Below are positions 7,999-15,316 of a stretch of DNA of 23,060 nt, in pieces. Below the pieces are notes generated by a model. The model made no database searches, was not told the origin of the DNA, and saw nothing but the letters and a program-made list of their open reading frames with translations. This DNA comes from an uncultured Clostridia bacterium (GTDB lineage Bacteria; Bacillota; Clostridia; Peptostreptococcales; Acidaminobacteraceae). The DNA is taken from positions 1-23,060 of the forward strand of contig CAMFGQ010000007.1 in NCBI GenBank assembly GCA_945950065.1, read 5' to 3'. The first letter of the stretch is position 1. Each line of letters opens with the position of its first letter. Both the position numbers and the translations under genes were made by a program.

Positions 7999-8038
7999 AC
8001 CTTACTAAGGTCGTAAACCTGACCCACCTTGAAGGTGG
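7999..8038. repeat. Two close palindromes sharing ACCTT/AAGGT cores at the SDR stop codon
   Basis: ACCTTACTAAGGT (7999-8011) is a perfect 6-1-6 palindrome that contains the SDR stop codon on the minus strand. CCACCTTGAAGGTGG (8024-8038) is a perfect 7-1-7 palindrome inside the last SDR codons. Both have ACCTT and AAGGT half-sites. They lie 56-95 bases upstream of the baeRF ATG. They could be tandem protein-binding sites, small RNA hairpins at the gene junction, or partly chance, since one lies in coding sequence. Confidence 0.4.
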
Positions 8039-8763
8039 AAGGTCTCTCCCGTTATATACCCAGCTTCAGGGCTGGCTAAAAAGATACATAGGTTCCCAAT
8101 GTCCTTTTCAGCATCGGCAAAGCGTCCCAAAGGCATGCCCTGTATGGTTTTCTCATAGAGATCGGGATATTCTTCTTTCCATTTCGAAAGGGCATCCGTC
8201 ATGGCAAGAGGACAGATGACATTAACAGTAATTCCATCTGGACCCCACTCTGTAGCAGCTACCCTGCTTAAGCCACGAATCCCTTCTTTTGCTGCCGCAT
8301 AACTGGATTGACCTGGTCGACCGAAGAGACCTGCACCTGAGGCAAAGTTGATCACCCTGCCCTTGGCTTCTTTCAGCGCTTCATAGGCATGTTTCATATA
8401 GAAAAATGTACCATAGAGTCCAGAGTTGATGGCTTTATCAAAATCTTCTTTGCTATGATCTTTGAGCATCACACCTGAAGCAGAGGTTTGGGCATTGTTG
8501 ATCAGCACATCCAATCTGCCAAAGCGCTTAAGAGTGGCATCAATCACCGCTTTTACATCTTCTTCATTGCCACCATCAGCTGTGATAATGAGAATGCGGC
8601 TTTCTTGACCACCAAGCTCTTCCTTGGCATCTTCGAGTTTGCTCAAGGTTCTACCTGTGAGCACAAGATTCGCCCCTTCTTTTGCAAAGGCTCTAGCAAT
8701 GCCAAATCCTATTCCAGATCCCCCACCAGTGATGAGTACTGTTTTATCCTTGAGTTTTTCCAT
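8005..8763 (-). CDS. Short-chain dehydrogenase/reductase, FabG-like
   Basis: A 252-residue classical SDR with the cofactor motif TGGGSGIG at 12-19, NNAQ at 89-92 (most members have NNAG), catalytic Ser142, and YAAAK with Tyr155 and Lys159. The C-terminal EAGYITGETFHLQGG is typical of the 3-oxoacyl-ACP reductase and sugar dehydrogenase branch. TGR after the second strand suggests NADP(H). Substrate cannot be assigned. AGAGGT precedes the ATG. It is a single gene between a terminator upstream and the baeRF gene downstream; with no terminator at its own end, some read-through into baeRF is possible. Confidence 0.9.
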   Translation of the reverse strand: MEKLKDKTVLITGGGSGIGFGIARAFAKEGANLVLTGRTLSKLEDAKEELGGQESRILIITADGGNEEDVKAVIDATLKRFGRLDVLINNAQTSASGVMLKDHSKEDFDKAINSGLYGTFFYMKHAYEALKEAKGRVINFASGAGLFGRPGQSSYAAAKEGIRGLSRVAATEWGPDGITVNVICPLAMTDALSKWKEEYPDLYEKTIQGMPLGRFADAEKDIGNLCIFLASPEAGYITGETFHLQGGSGLRP

Positions 8764-8840
8764 GGCGACCTCTTTTCTTTTTAAGAAACATCTTTCTTAT
8801 TTCCATCATACATACCCCTTTTCTCTCTGCTCTGACGCAG

Positions 8841-8868
8841 AAAAAAAGAAGCAGGGTTATTCCTGCTC
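8841..8868 (-). terminator. Terminator overlapping the end of the P-II-like gene
   Basis: On the minus strand AGCAGG, a six-base loop holding the TAA stop, CCTGCT, then TC and seven T. The stem is only 6 bp plus a wobble pair but the T-run is strong. The left arm is formed by the last codons of the P-II-like gene. Confidence 0.75.
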
Positions 8869-9204
8869 CCATTCTTCAAAATTTTCGCGATAGTGGAGTC
8901 CAAAAAGATGTGTGACGGGAAGGCTAAAGACAATGCCTGTACCAGGCTCTTTAATCTTTCCTGCTTCAACCACAGCTTCCATAATTTTCTTTTGTTTTTC
9001 TCCACGCTCACTAAGGATGAGGATGACTTCTTTTGCCTGATCAATGTTTCTCCCAATAAAATGCAGTACATCTGCCTCTCCCGTACCTCTCCCGTAAAAA
9101 ACGGTGGCACCAGTAGCACCAGCTTTCTTGGCTTTCTTGATGATCTTATCGGCTTTTCCTCTCTCAACAATGATAACAATTAATTCGGTGATTAAACGAT
9201 CCAT
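8857..9204 (-). CDS. P-II-like regulatory protein
   Basis: A 115-residue protein with the ferredoxin-like pattern of P-II proteins: an N-terminal strand ITELIVIIVERGKADKIIKKAKKAGATGATVF, with Gly-rich turn GRGTG after it, and the C-terminal GTGIVFSLPVTHLFGL that matches the P-II GKIFVLPV region. The usual long T-loop with its modified Tyr is not evident, so it is a P-II-like relative rather than GlnB. It follows the DUF1538 gene by eight bases on the same strand, with AGGAGG before the ATG. P-II proteins commonly bind membrane transporters, so it probably senses a nucleotide or other ligand and controls its neighbour; that is inference from context. Confidence 0.75.
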   Translation of the reverse strand: MDRLITELIVIIVERGKADKIIKKAKKAGATGATVFYGRGTGEADVLHFIGRNIDQAKEVILILSERGEKQKKIMEAVVEAGKIKEPGTGIVFSLPVTHLFGLHYRENFEEWEQE

Positions 9205-9212
9205 GTTTCCTC

Positions 9213-9914
9213 CTAGAATCTCGTCATGATTCCCAGAACCATGACACTGACCATAGCCCCAAGACTAGTTAACCCGATAATCCCAAAACCACTCAAGAGA
9301 GGATCCACATTCTCCAGTACGCTGGCTAGGCCTACAGCAATAGCCATGTTCAGGGGTATATTTACAGGACCCGTCGTTGCACTGGCCGAGTCCATGGCTA
9401 GAGATGGAAAGGGATCTGGTGCAAAGAAACTCAAAATAAAAATAATCAAAAGAATTGGTATTAGGATGTAGGAATAGGGAATGCCCGACATTATGCGATA
9501 AAGCCCTAAGACCATACCCAGCCCAAATCCAGCAGCCACTCCATGGACCAACATGCCCGAGGTAATGACTCCTGTGGACAGTGTTTCCACCTCATAGGCA
9601 AGGACTTTAAGAGCAGGTTCCACCAAGGTCCCAAAATAACCAATAATAAATCCAAAGACCAAAATCAACCAAGGTCTCTTCAGTAAGAAAAGATTTCTCC
9701 CTACCGTATCCGCCATGGGGATCAGGGTCATCTCCGTACCCTTTAGGAAAAAGTGTAGCCCCAAAATGGCCAAGACCAAGCCCACAAAGAATTCAGCAAT
9801 GCTTGCTAAGGGCTTTCTCAGAATCACCACCTGCACAAAGAGCAGGGCACCCGTCAAGGGCAAGACCCCCTTCATGGTGTCCCATAAAGGTGACATATAA
9901 TCAAGCAGTTTCAT
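9213..9914 (-). CDS. DUF1538 integral membrane protein (probable transporter), single-domain form
   Basis: A 233-residue protein with about six or seven hydrophobic segments over its length. Conserved-looking features include VEPALKVLAYEVE near 98-110 and DSASATTGPVNIPLNMAIAVGLAS near 175-198, which I recognise as the EP and TTGP signatures of DUF1538. It acts in the cytoplasmic membrane; the substrate is unknown. Many genomes carry two DUF1538 domains, fused or adjacent; only one is here. AAAGGAG precedes the ATG. The gene leads a two-gene unit with the P-II-like gene and diverges from nfo across 51 bases. Confidence 0.8.
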   Translation of the reverse strand: MKLLDYMSPLWDTMKGVLPLTGALLFVQVVILRKPLASIAEFFVGLVLAILGLHFFLKGTEMTLIPMADTVGRNLFLLKRPWLILVFGFIIGYFGTLVEPALKVLAYEVETLSTGVITSGMLVHGVAAGFGLGMVLGLYRIMSGIPYSYILIPILLIIFILSFFAPDPFPSLAMDSASATTGPVNIPLNMAIAVGLASVLENVDPLLSGFGIIGLTSLGAMVSVMVLGIMTRF

Positions 9915-9938
9915 AAAACTCCTTTCTTCTCCTATCTT

Positions 9939-9947
9939 TGCTATAAT
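9939..9947 (+). promoter_or_regulatory. Extended -10 promoter for nfo
   Basis: TGCTATAAT: a perfect -10 hexamer at 9942-9947 with the TGn extension. No good -35 is visible 16-18 bases upstream, as is usual for extended -10 promoters. Transcription would start near 9954, leaving a leader of about a dozen bases that holds AGGAGGTAAC. Confidence 0.65.
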
Positions 9948-9965
9948 GGTAGCCAGGAGGTAACA

Positions 9966-10799
9966 ATGTTAAAAGTCGGTTGTCATCAATCTATTTCTGG
10001 TGGTTATAAAGCCATGGCAGACGAAGCCCAGTGGCTAGATGCCACCACACTTGCTTATTTTACGAGAAATCCTAGAGGGGGCAAGGCACGCGCCTTGGAT
10101 CTAGATGATATCTCTGCCTTTAATGAACAAGCAAAGGAACTGGGACTCTTTCCCTTAGTGGCCCATGCTCCCTATACCTATAATCTAGCCTCAGATAAGG
10201 ATCATGTGCGCAGCTTTGCTTTAAACAGCATGCTCGAAGATCTTGAACGCATGGAACATCTTCCTGCTTCTTACTATAACTTCCATCCTGGTAGCCATGT
10301 AGGTCAAGGTGTAGAAAAAGGAATCGAACTGATTATCTCCACTCTAGACATTCTTCTAGAGAGGGGTTTCAAAACCACTCTCCTCCTTGAAGGCATGGCC
10401 GGTAAGGGCAGCGAGATCGGTGGACGCTTTGAAGAACTCCAGTGGATTCTGCAAGGCGTAAAGAAAGCAGACATGCTAGGCGTCACCCTTGACAGCTGCC
10501 ACACCTACGATGCCGGTTATGATATTAAGACTGATCTACAGGGGCAGCTTGATCTTTTTGATCAAATCGTCGGTCTAGACAAGCTAAAAGCACTTCATCT
10601 CAACGATAGTAAAAATGATTTTGCAAGCAAAAAGGATCGTCACGAAAAACTCGGGAAAGGTACCCTTGGTGTAGATACCTTTAAAGAGATTGTTAACCAT
10701 CCTGTGTTGAACCGCCTTCCTATGATTCTTGAAACACCCAATGAGATGGAAGGCTATAAGGAAGAGATTGCTCTACTTCGTTCTCTTGTTACGGAGTAA
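9966..10799 (+). CDS. nfo: Endonuclease IV (AP endonuclease)
   Basis: Cuts DNA at abasic sites in base excision repair, using three zinc ions. The 277-residue TIM-barrel protein keeps the metal ligands: VAHAPY with His67, FHPGSH with His107, LEGMAGKG with Glu142 (most relatives read ENTAGQG), LDSCHTYDAGYD with Asp176 and His179, LHLNDSKND, KDRHEKLGKG and ILETP. AGGAGG precedes the ATG with normal spacing. Its last 27 bases overlap the end of the convergent ycxB-like gene. The facing operon contains ung, which creates the abasic sites this enzyme cuts. Confidence 0.96.
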   Translation: MLKVGCHQSISGGYKAMADEAQWLDATTLAYFTRNPRGGKARALDLDDISAFNEQAKELGLFPLVAHAPYTYNLASDKDHVRSFALNSMLEDLERMEHLPASYYNFHPGSHVGQGVEKGIELIISTLDILLERGFKTTLLLEGMAGKGSEIGGRFEELQWILQGVKKADMLGVTLDSCHTYDAGYDIKTDLQGQLDLFDQIVGLDKLKALHLNDSKNDFASKKDRHEKLGKGTLGVDTFKEIVNHPVLNRLPMILETPNEMEGYKEEIALLRSLVTE

Positions 10800-11267
10800 G
10801 CGAAGAAGTGTAATGAGCTCCTCGGAGCTCATGTCCTTTTTACGCATGGCAAGGGCTGCATTTTTGTCCACATAGAGGATAACAAAATCTCCAAAGCTAC
10901 TGACATGTCGAATGCGATCATAGGTAAGATCAGTAAAGGGTTTTCCTTTGGCTGGACTGTAGCTAAAATGTGTATTGGTAAAGCGGTAGGTCTGCTCTCT
11001 ACCCACAAAGCTTAATTCACCATGTCGCATTTGGCCTAGTGCTTTACGCACAAGAATAAAGAGGAGCACCAAGAGAAAACCTAGCCACAGGATGAGCAAG
11101 GATATATAACCCGACATCTTCTGAACATTCCAGCTGACATAGCTGAAGGCAAAGCTAGCCAGGATGATGATGGGTAGAAAAAGGGGACTGCGAAAGAACA
11201 TGGCTGTAATCAGCATTTTCTTTAGGTCCTCTTTTTCAATGGTACTTCTTATTTCAATCGCCTTCAT
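10773..11267 (-). CDS. YcxB-like membrane protein
   Basis: A 164-residue protein with two hydrophobic hairpin segments (about residues 28-47 and 53-74) followed by a soluble domain with RFTNTHFSYSP, DLTYDRIRHVSSFGDFVILYVDKNAALAMRKKD. That layout, with the ILYVDKNAALAMRK pattern, is that of YcxB-family proteins, whose role is unknown. The ATG lies inside the end of the NUDIX-HD gene (14-base overlap), with AAGGAAG upstream, so it is translationally coupled. The 3' end overlaps nfo by 27 bases on the opposite strand, and no terminator is visible between the two. Confidence 0.75.
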   Translation of the reverse strand: MKAIEIRSTIEKEDLKKMLITAMFFRSPLFLPIIILASFAFSYVSWNVQKMSGYISLLILWLGFLLVLLFILVRKALGQMRHGELSFVGREQTYRFTNTHFSYSPAKGKPFTDLTYDRIRHVSSFGDFVILYVDKNAALAMRKKDMSSEELITLLRLLRNKRTK

Positions 11268-12114
11268 AGAGACTTCCTTTATCTTGTAGCCTTGTCAGTA
11301 TTCTGTTGCGGGCTCTCTTATAGCGTTTGGTTCGTTCTTCATAGGATGGGTTGCCCTTATCAAAGGGAGTCCGTGTCATGTTGTCTTTGAGGTCCATGAG
11401 TTTTACACGGCAGGCTCGATCACTAAGAAGGACTCGAGAGATGTATTCATCATAGTCTTCACCCTGTCTTCGTGTCAGAAGGCCCACATTTTCAATGACT
11501 TCTCTTGAGAAGCCTGCTTCCTTGAGATCTGACAAAGTGATGTTGCTGTCTTCCACTACATCATGGAGTACGGCACAGATTTGGTCTGTTTCATCACTCA
11601 GGCTGAGCATGACGCGAAGGGGATGCAGGACATAGGAGATGCCTGCTTTATCCAGTTGGCCCGCATGGGCATCAAGTGCAATGCCGATGGCCTTTTCCAA
11701 AAGACTTGCTTGGGCTAAATCATCATGCAACTGCCTAAGGATACATTTATCTTCCTCGTAGGTGATGATCTCTTCTGCTTCTTCAAAACTGTACCAACCA
11801 AGGCCGGAGATTTCTCCTTCTTTTTTAATCAGGAGATCGCTTTTGGGTCGTGCTAAATAATAAAAGACCTCTTTAGGGCGACCATCTGGCAATTGATAGC
11901 AGCTTGTATAGTCATAGATTGGATCCAGTTCTACTAGGAGACCTGTTTCTTCCTCTACTTCACGGTGAATGGTTTCTTCAATGGATTCATCAGGTTCCTG
12001 ATGACCCTTGGGAAAAGACCAATGACCTCCCCTGGCATGCTTAACAAGGAGTACCTGCCACTGGCCTTGATAGCGTTTTACTACCACAGCACCATAGGAT
12101 CTTTCCTTACTCAT
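11254..12114 (-). CDS. NUDIX hydrolase fused to a SpoT/MESH1-type HD hydrolase
   Basis: A 286-residue, two-domain cytoplasmic protein. Residues 1-135 form a Nudix domain with a complete box, G37-x5-E43-x7-R51-E52-V-x-E-E-x-G58-L; the HWSFPKGHQEPDE context resembles Ap4A hydrolases. Residues 137-280 resemble the HD hydrolase of RelA/SpoT and MESH1: AHAGQLDKAGISYVLHPLRV (His164), LHDVVEDS (His184, Asp185, Glu188, Asp189) and LMDLKDN (Asp241). These are the metal-binding and catalytic positions known from that family. No ppGpp synthetase domain follows. An earlier ATG exists at 12144, but the one at 12114 has AAGGAGGT just upstream. That start overlaps the ung stop by eight bases. Likely substrates are Ap4A-type dinucleotides and (p)ppGpp; both are inferred. 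Confidence 0.85.
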   Translation of the reverse strand: MSKERSYGAVVVKRYQGQWQVLLVKHARGGHWSFPKGHQEPDESIEETIHREVEEETGLLVELDPIYDYTSCYQLPDGRPKEVFYYLARPKSDLLIKKEGEISGLGWYSFEEAEEIITYEEDKCILRQLHDDLAQASLLEKAIGIALDAHAGQLDKAGISYVLHPLRVMLSLSDETDQICAVLHDVVEDSNITLSDLKEAGFSREVIENVGLLTRRQGEDYDEYISRVLLSDRACRVKLMDLKDNMTRTPFDKGNPSYEERTKRYKRARNRILTRLQDKGSLYEGD

Positions 12115-12793
12115 CCTTACCTCCTTCGGGGATTTGCCAGTCAATGGCTCCTCTTCCTGTTTTTTCTAGAAATTCGTTAGCCTTTATAAAATGGTTACAT
12201 CCAAAAAAACCTCTGTATGCTGAAAGGGGACTTGGATGAGGTCCCTCTAAAACTAGATGTACATGATGTTGAATGAGGTTCTTTTTACTTCTTGCATGAT
12301 TACCCCAGAGGAAAAATACCCGAGGCACATCAGATTCACCAAGTAGTGCTATGATTTTTCCGGTTAGCTCCTGCCATCCCAGACGGGAATGACTACCGGG
12401 ACTTCCACGACGCACACTAAGACTTGTATTAAGAAGGAGAACTCCCTGATCTGCCCAGTAACTCAAATCCCCATGTTCAGGAATTGACGTGCCGAGCTCC
12501 CGGTGGAGTTCCTCAAAGATGTTGACTAAAGAAGGAGGTTTAGGAATCCCCTTTTGTACCGAAAAGGCTAGGCCATGGGCTTGTCCAGGTCCGTGATAGG
12601 GATCTTGTCCCAAAATCACCACTTTGGTGTTTGCAAAGGAAGTTCTTTTAAGAGCCTCAAAAAGGTCATACATGTCGGGATAGATTTCCCGTGTTCTGTA
12701 TTCCTGAATCAGGATTTTCCTCAATCGTTGATAATAATCCTGTTGGAACTCTTCTTCTAAAAGCTGATCCCAATCATTACCTAAATGAACCAT
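12107..12793 (-). CDS. ung: Uracil-DNA glycosylase, family 1
   Basis: Removes uracil from DNA, the first step of base excision repair. The 228-residue protein has the water-activating GQDPYHGPGQAHGLAFS near residues 61-77, LLLNTSLSVRRGSPGSH, FFLWGNHARSKK and the minor-groove loop GPHPSPLSAYRGFFG. All are typical of Ung, and the length is normal. AAGGAG lies five bases before the ATG, and an extended -10 promoter is just upstream. It is the first gene of an overlapping three-gene operon with the NUDIX-HD and YcxB-like genes. Confidence 0.97.
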   Translation of the reverse strand: MVHLGNDWDQLLEEEFQQDYYQRLRKILIQEYRTREIYPDMYDLFEALKRTSFANTKVVILGQDPYHGPGQAHGLAFSVQKGIPKPPSLVNIFEELHRELGTSIPEHGDLSYWADQGVLLLNTSLSVRRGSPGSHSRLGWQELTGKIIALLGESDVPRVFFLWGNHARSKKNLIQHHVHLVLEGPHPSPLSAYRGFFGCNHFIKANEFLEKTGRGAIDWQIPEGGKDE

Positions 12794-12810
12794 AAAAACT
12801 CCTTGTTCCC

Positions 12811-12819
12811 ATTATAACA
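12811..12819 (-). promoter_or_regulatory. Extended -10 promoter for the ung operon
   Basis: On the minus strand TGTTATAAT: a perfect TATAAT with the TGn extension, 18 bases before the ung ATG. No convincing -35 is seen; the upstream sequence is the znu terminator and its T-run. The leader would be very short, with AAGGAG in it. Confidence 0.6.
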
Positions 12820-12843
12820 AAAAAAAGGCAAAATTGCCTTTTT
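12819..12843 (-). terminator. Rho-independent terminator of the zur-znu operon
   Basis: AAAAAGGCAA and TTGCCTTTTT (12822-12843) form a perfect 10-bp stem with a tiny loop, followed on the minus strand by a run of T (complement of 12819-12826). It sits 18 bases past the znuB stop and ends next to the ung promoter. Confidence 0.85.
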
Positions 12844-12860
12844 AATTGTCTTTTACTGAA

Positions 12861-13676
12861 TCAAGCGTTTTTTCGTCTACCCATAAAATAAAACAGAATG
12901 AAAATAGACATATTAATTAGGACAATGCTTGCTCCTGTGGGCAGTGCATACTGGTAGCTTAGAACCATTCCCGTTAGGAAGGCAAAGACTCCAATGGCTG
13001 CTGAGGCCAAGACAACTTGTTTAAAGCGACCAAAGAGTTGCATGGCACTAAAGGCAGGAAAGAGCACTAAGGATGAAATCAACATGGCTCCCATCATACG
13101 CATACCTAGGACAATGGTAACAGCTGTAAGCACAGCTAGAAGCATTTTGTAGAGCTTATGGTGTCTTCCCGATACTTTAGCAAAGGATTCATCAAAGGTA
13201 ACGGCAAAGATCCAGTGATAGAATAAGCCGTAAAGAAGCAGAATCATGCTGCCTAGGATCAAGCTGATGTAAACATCAGACTTGGTCATAGCTAGGATGC
13301 TACCGAACATAAAATTGGTTACATCAATGTTCATCCCTTTGGTCAGGCTCATGGCACTGACACCAAGGGCCATGCTTCCTGTAGAGATTAATCCTAAGAA
13401 GGCATCTGAACGTAGTCCCTCTTTTTCACTGAGATTGAGAAGAAGAATGCTTGCCAAGGTTACGACAGGAATAGCAATGCTAAGGGGTGCCCAGTTGAGA
13501 GCTGTAGCGATGGCCATAGCACCAAAGCTCACATGAGACAGTCCATCGCCAATCATGGAATAACGCTTTAGGATCAGTGGAGTCCCTAGAAGAGCAGCAC
13601 ACAGGCTAATCATAAGCCCCGCAATCAGGCCACGCACCATAAAGCTATAGCTGAGCATTTCAGTGATGAGTGTCAT
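12861..13676 (-). CDS. znuB: Zinc (metal) ABC transporter permease
   Basis: Membrane channel of a ZnuABC-type importer, ABC-3 family. The 271-residue protein has seven to nine hydrophobic segments. It shows GTPLILKRYSMIGDGLSHVSFGA near residues 31-53, which is highly typical of the family, and GMRMMGAMLISSLVLFPAFSA later on. A longer reading from 13772 would add 32 charged residues overlapping znuC. The ATG at 13676 has a GGTGG-rich upstream sequence and overlaps the znuC stop by 17 bases, giving a normal length and an N-terminus that enters the membrane directly. Confidence 0.92.
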   Translation of the reverse strand: MTLITEMLSYSFMVRGLIAGLMISLCAALLGTPLILKRYSMIGDGLSHVSFGAMAIATALNWAPLSIAIPVVTLASILLLNLSEKEGLRSDAFLGLISTGSMALGVSAMSLTKGMNIDVTNFMFGSILAMTKSDVYISLILGSMILLLYGLFYHWIFAVTFDESFAKVSGRHHKLYKMLLAVLTAVTIVLGMRMMGAMLISSLVLFPAFSAMQLFGRFKQVVLASAAIGVFAFLTGMVLSYQYALPTGASIVLINMSIFILFYFMGRRKNA

Positions 13677-14364
13677 GACCCACCACCTTTCTCCCCTGTT
13701 CTGAGGCGAGGAATTCTTCCTTGGTATAAAGGGTTCCTCTTTCGTCCTCAAGGTAGAAGACTTTGTTGGCATGTTCTAGGGCTAGATTTAGATCATGGCT
13801 CACCATCACGAGGGTAACTCCCTGACGGTGGATCTCGTCTAATAGTCTATAAAAGTCCCTTGTAATCATGGGATCCAGTCCAGCTGTTGGCTCATCCATC
13901 AAAATCAGTTCTGAGGAAGAAAGCAGAGCTCTTGCTAAGAGCACACGTTGCTGCTGTCCTCCTGAAAGGGAGCCAAAATTTTCTTTGGCAAGATTCCCAA
14001 TATGAAGCCGATGGAGCATCATTAGGACTTCTTTTTTTTCTGCTTTGGTATAAAAGGGATTCCATCCTTTTTGACGAAGAAGTCCTGTACGGGCTATCTC
14101 CTCTACACTAGCTGGAAAATGCTTTTGCAAACCATGTTGCTGGGGCATATAGCCAAGACCTAGTTTCGCTTTATCATATTCATAGTGGATTTGGCCAGAA
14201 GTTGGTTTTTTAAGGCCAACAAGGCCGGAGATTAAGGTGCTTTTCCCGGTTCCATTTCCTCCGGCAATGACAAGATAATCTCCTTTTTCTACATCCAAAT
14301 CCACATCTTTTAGTACAAGGTGATCACCATAGCTAAAGCTAAGATGATGGGAACAGATTAGCAT
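13660..14364 (-). CDS. znuC: Zinc (metal) ABC transporter ATPase
   Basis: ATPase that drives the importer, on the inner face of the membrane. The 234-residue protein has the Walker A GGNGTGKST at 35-43, the signature LSGGQQQR at 133-140, the Walker B LILMDEP followed by TAGLD, and the switch His in MVSHD. The ATG shares one base with the znuA stop (TAATG), and GGAGG lies in the last znuA codons. The C-terminal GHDTHH is slightly histidine-rich. Confidence 0.94.
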   Translation of the reverse strand: MLICSHHLSFSYGDHLVLKDVDLDVEKGDYLVIAGGNGTGKSTLISGLVGLKKPTSGQIHYEYDKAKLGLGYMPQQHGLQKHFPASVEEIARTGLLRQKGWNPFYTKAEKKEVLMMLHRLHIGNLAKENFGSLSGGQQQRVLLARALLSSSELILMDEPTAGLDPMITRDFYRLLDEIHRQGVTLVMVSHDLNLALEHANKVFYLEDERGTLYTKEEFLASEQGRKVVGHDTHH

Positions 14365-15314
14365 TAGTTTAATGCCTCCTTCAGTGCATCAAGGTTTTTC
14401 TTCATTAAGCTCACGTAGTTTTCTCCAGCATCCATCTCCTCTTTCGAGATGTTCTGAATGGAGTGCAACATACTCTTTTTGGCTCCTGTAGCTTCAACAA
14501 TGCGATCAGTAATACGCTCAGAGCTCATCTCAATATGAAAGACAACAGGAATGTTCTGAGCCTTTACTTTATCAATGAGAGATTTAATGGTCTGAGCATT
14601 CTCTTCCACATTGGCAGAACATCCAGGATAGGCTGCATCGTAGGTTAATCCTAAACTACGAACAAGATAGAGGAAAGGAAAGCGATCGCCTACGATGATT
14701 TCTTTTCTCTTTCCATTGGCTATAGCTTCTTGATAGTCCTTTTCTAAGCTGTCTAGTTCTTTAAGATAGCTCTCTTCTCGTTCTTTAAACTGTGCTGCAT
14801 GTTCTCCATCCATTTCTTGGAGTTTTGCAGAGATAAGGTTGACCATTTTCTTTGCATTATCAAAGGATAGCCAGACGTGCTCGTCATATTCGTCATGGTC
14901 ATCGTCATCGTCATGGCCATGATCGTGATCATGCTCTTCTACCATGCTTTCACTTTGTTCTTCTTCTAGGGTCTTTACCTTATCCATAAACATAAGGCTT
15001 TGATCCTCTTTTAGTTGAGTTGAGTCCAGCATGTTGTTGATCCATTGGTCGCTTTCACCGCCCACATAGAGGAAAAGATCACTTTCAATGACTTTTTTTA
15101 GATCCGCGGGTGTGGGCTCAAAGGTATGAACTTCTGCACCGGGATGTAGGAGAAGTTCAACATGGACATCTGATCCTCCTATCTCTCTGACAAAGTCATA
15201 GAGAGGAAAGCTGGTGGTGACAACATGTAGCCCCTCAGCTTTTTCAGGGCTGGGTGCTGCTGAACAGGCCTGTAATACAAGGACCAGAATAAGAATTAGG
15301 GCAAGTTTTTTCAT
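14364..15314 (-). CDS. znuA: Zinc-binding lipoprotein of the ABC transporter
   Basis: Surface-anchored substrate-binding protein, cluster 9 (ZnuA/adhesin) family, 316 residues. The signal peptide ends in the lipobox LQAC (Cys17). VHTFEPTPADLKKV at 62-75 gives the first ligand His63; HVWLSFDNAKKM at 146-157 gives His146. Between them lies an acidic histidine loop (HDHDHGHDDDDDHDEYDEH, about 128-146) that is the mark of zinc-specific members. The usual third-His segment reads GDRFPFLYLV here, so the ligand set may differ. The ATG at 15314, with AAAGGAG, is preferred over 15344, which would add ten residues before the signal peptide and overlap zur. Confidence 0.93.
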   Translation of the reverse strand: MKKLALILILVLVLQACSAAPSPEKAEGLHVVTTSFPLYDFVREIGGSDVHVELLLHPGAEVHTFEPTPADLKKVIESDLFLYVGGESDQWINNMLDSTQLKEDQSLMFMDKVKTLEEEQSESMVEEHDHDHGHDDDDDHDEYDEHVWLSFDNAKKMVNLISAKLQEMDGEHAAQFKEREESYLKELDSLEKDYQEAIANGKRKEIIVGDRFPFLYLVRSLGLTYDAAYPGCSANVEENAQTIKSLIDKVKAQNIPVVFHIEMSSERITDRIVEATGAKKSMLHSIQNISKEEMDAGENYVSLMKKNLDALKEALN

Positions 15315-15316
15315 GA

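Noticed and set aside
8781..9179. Open frame of 132 codons on minus overlapping the P-II-like gene
   Set aside because: It shares the strand with the P-II-like gene in another frame; the latter has AGGAGG, the correct fold pattern and fits the spacing to DUF1538.
14890..14945. Repeated CATGATCGTGATCATG-like DNA that looks like a short tandem repeat or CRISPR-like unit
   Set aside because: It is simply codons for the alternating His/Asp loop of ZnuA.
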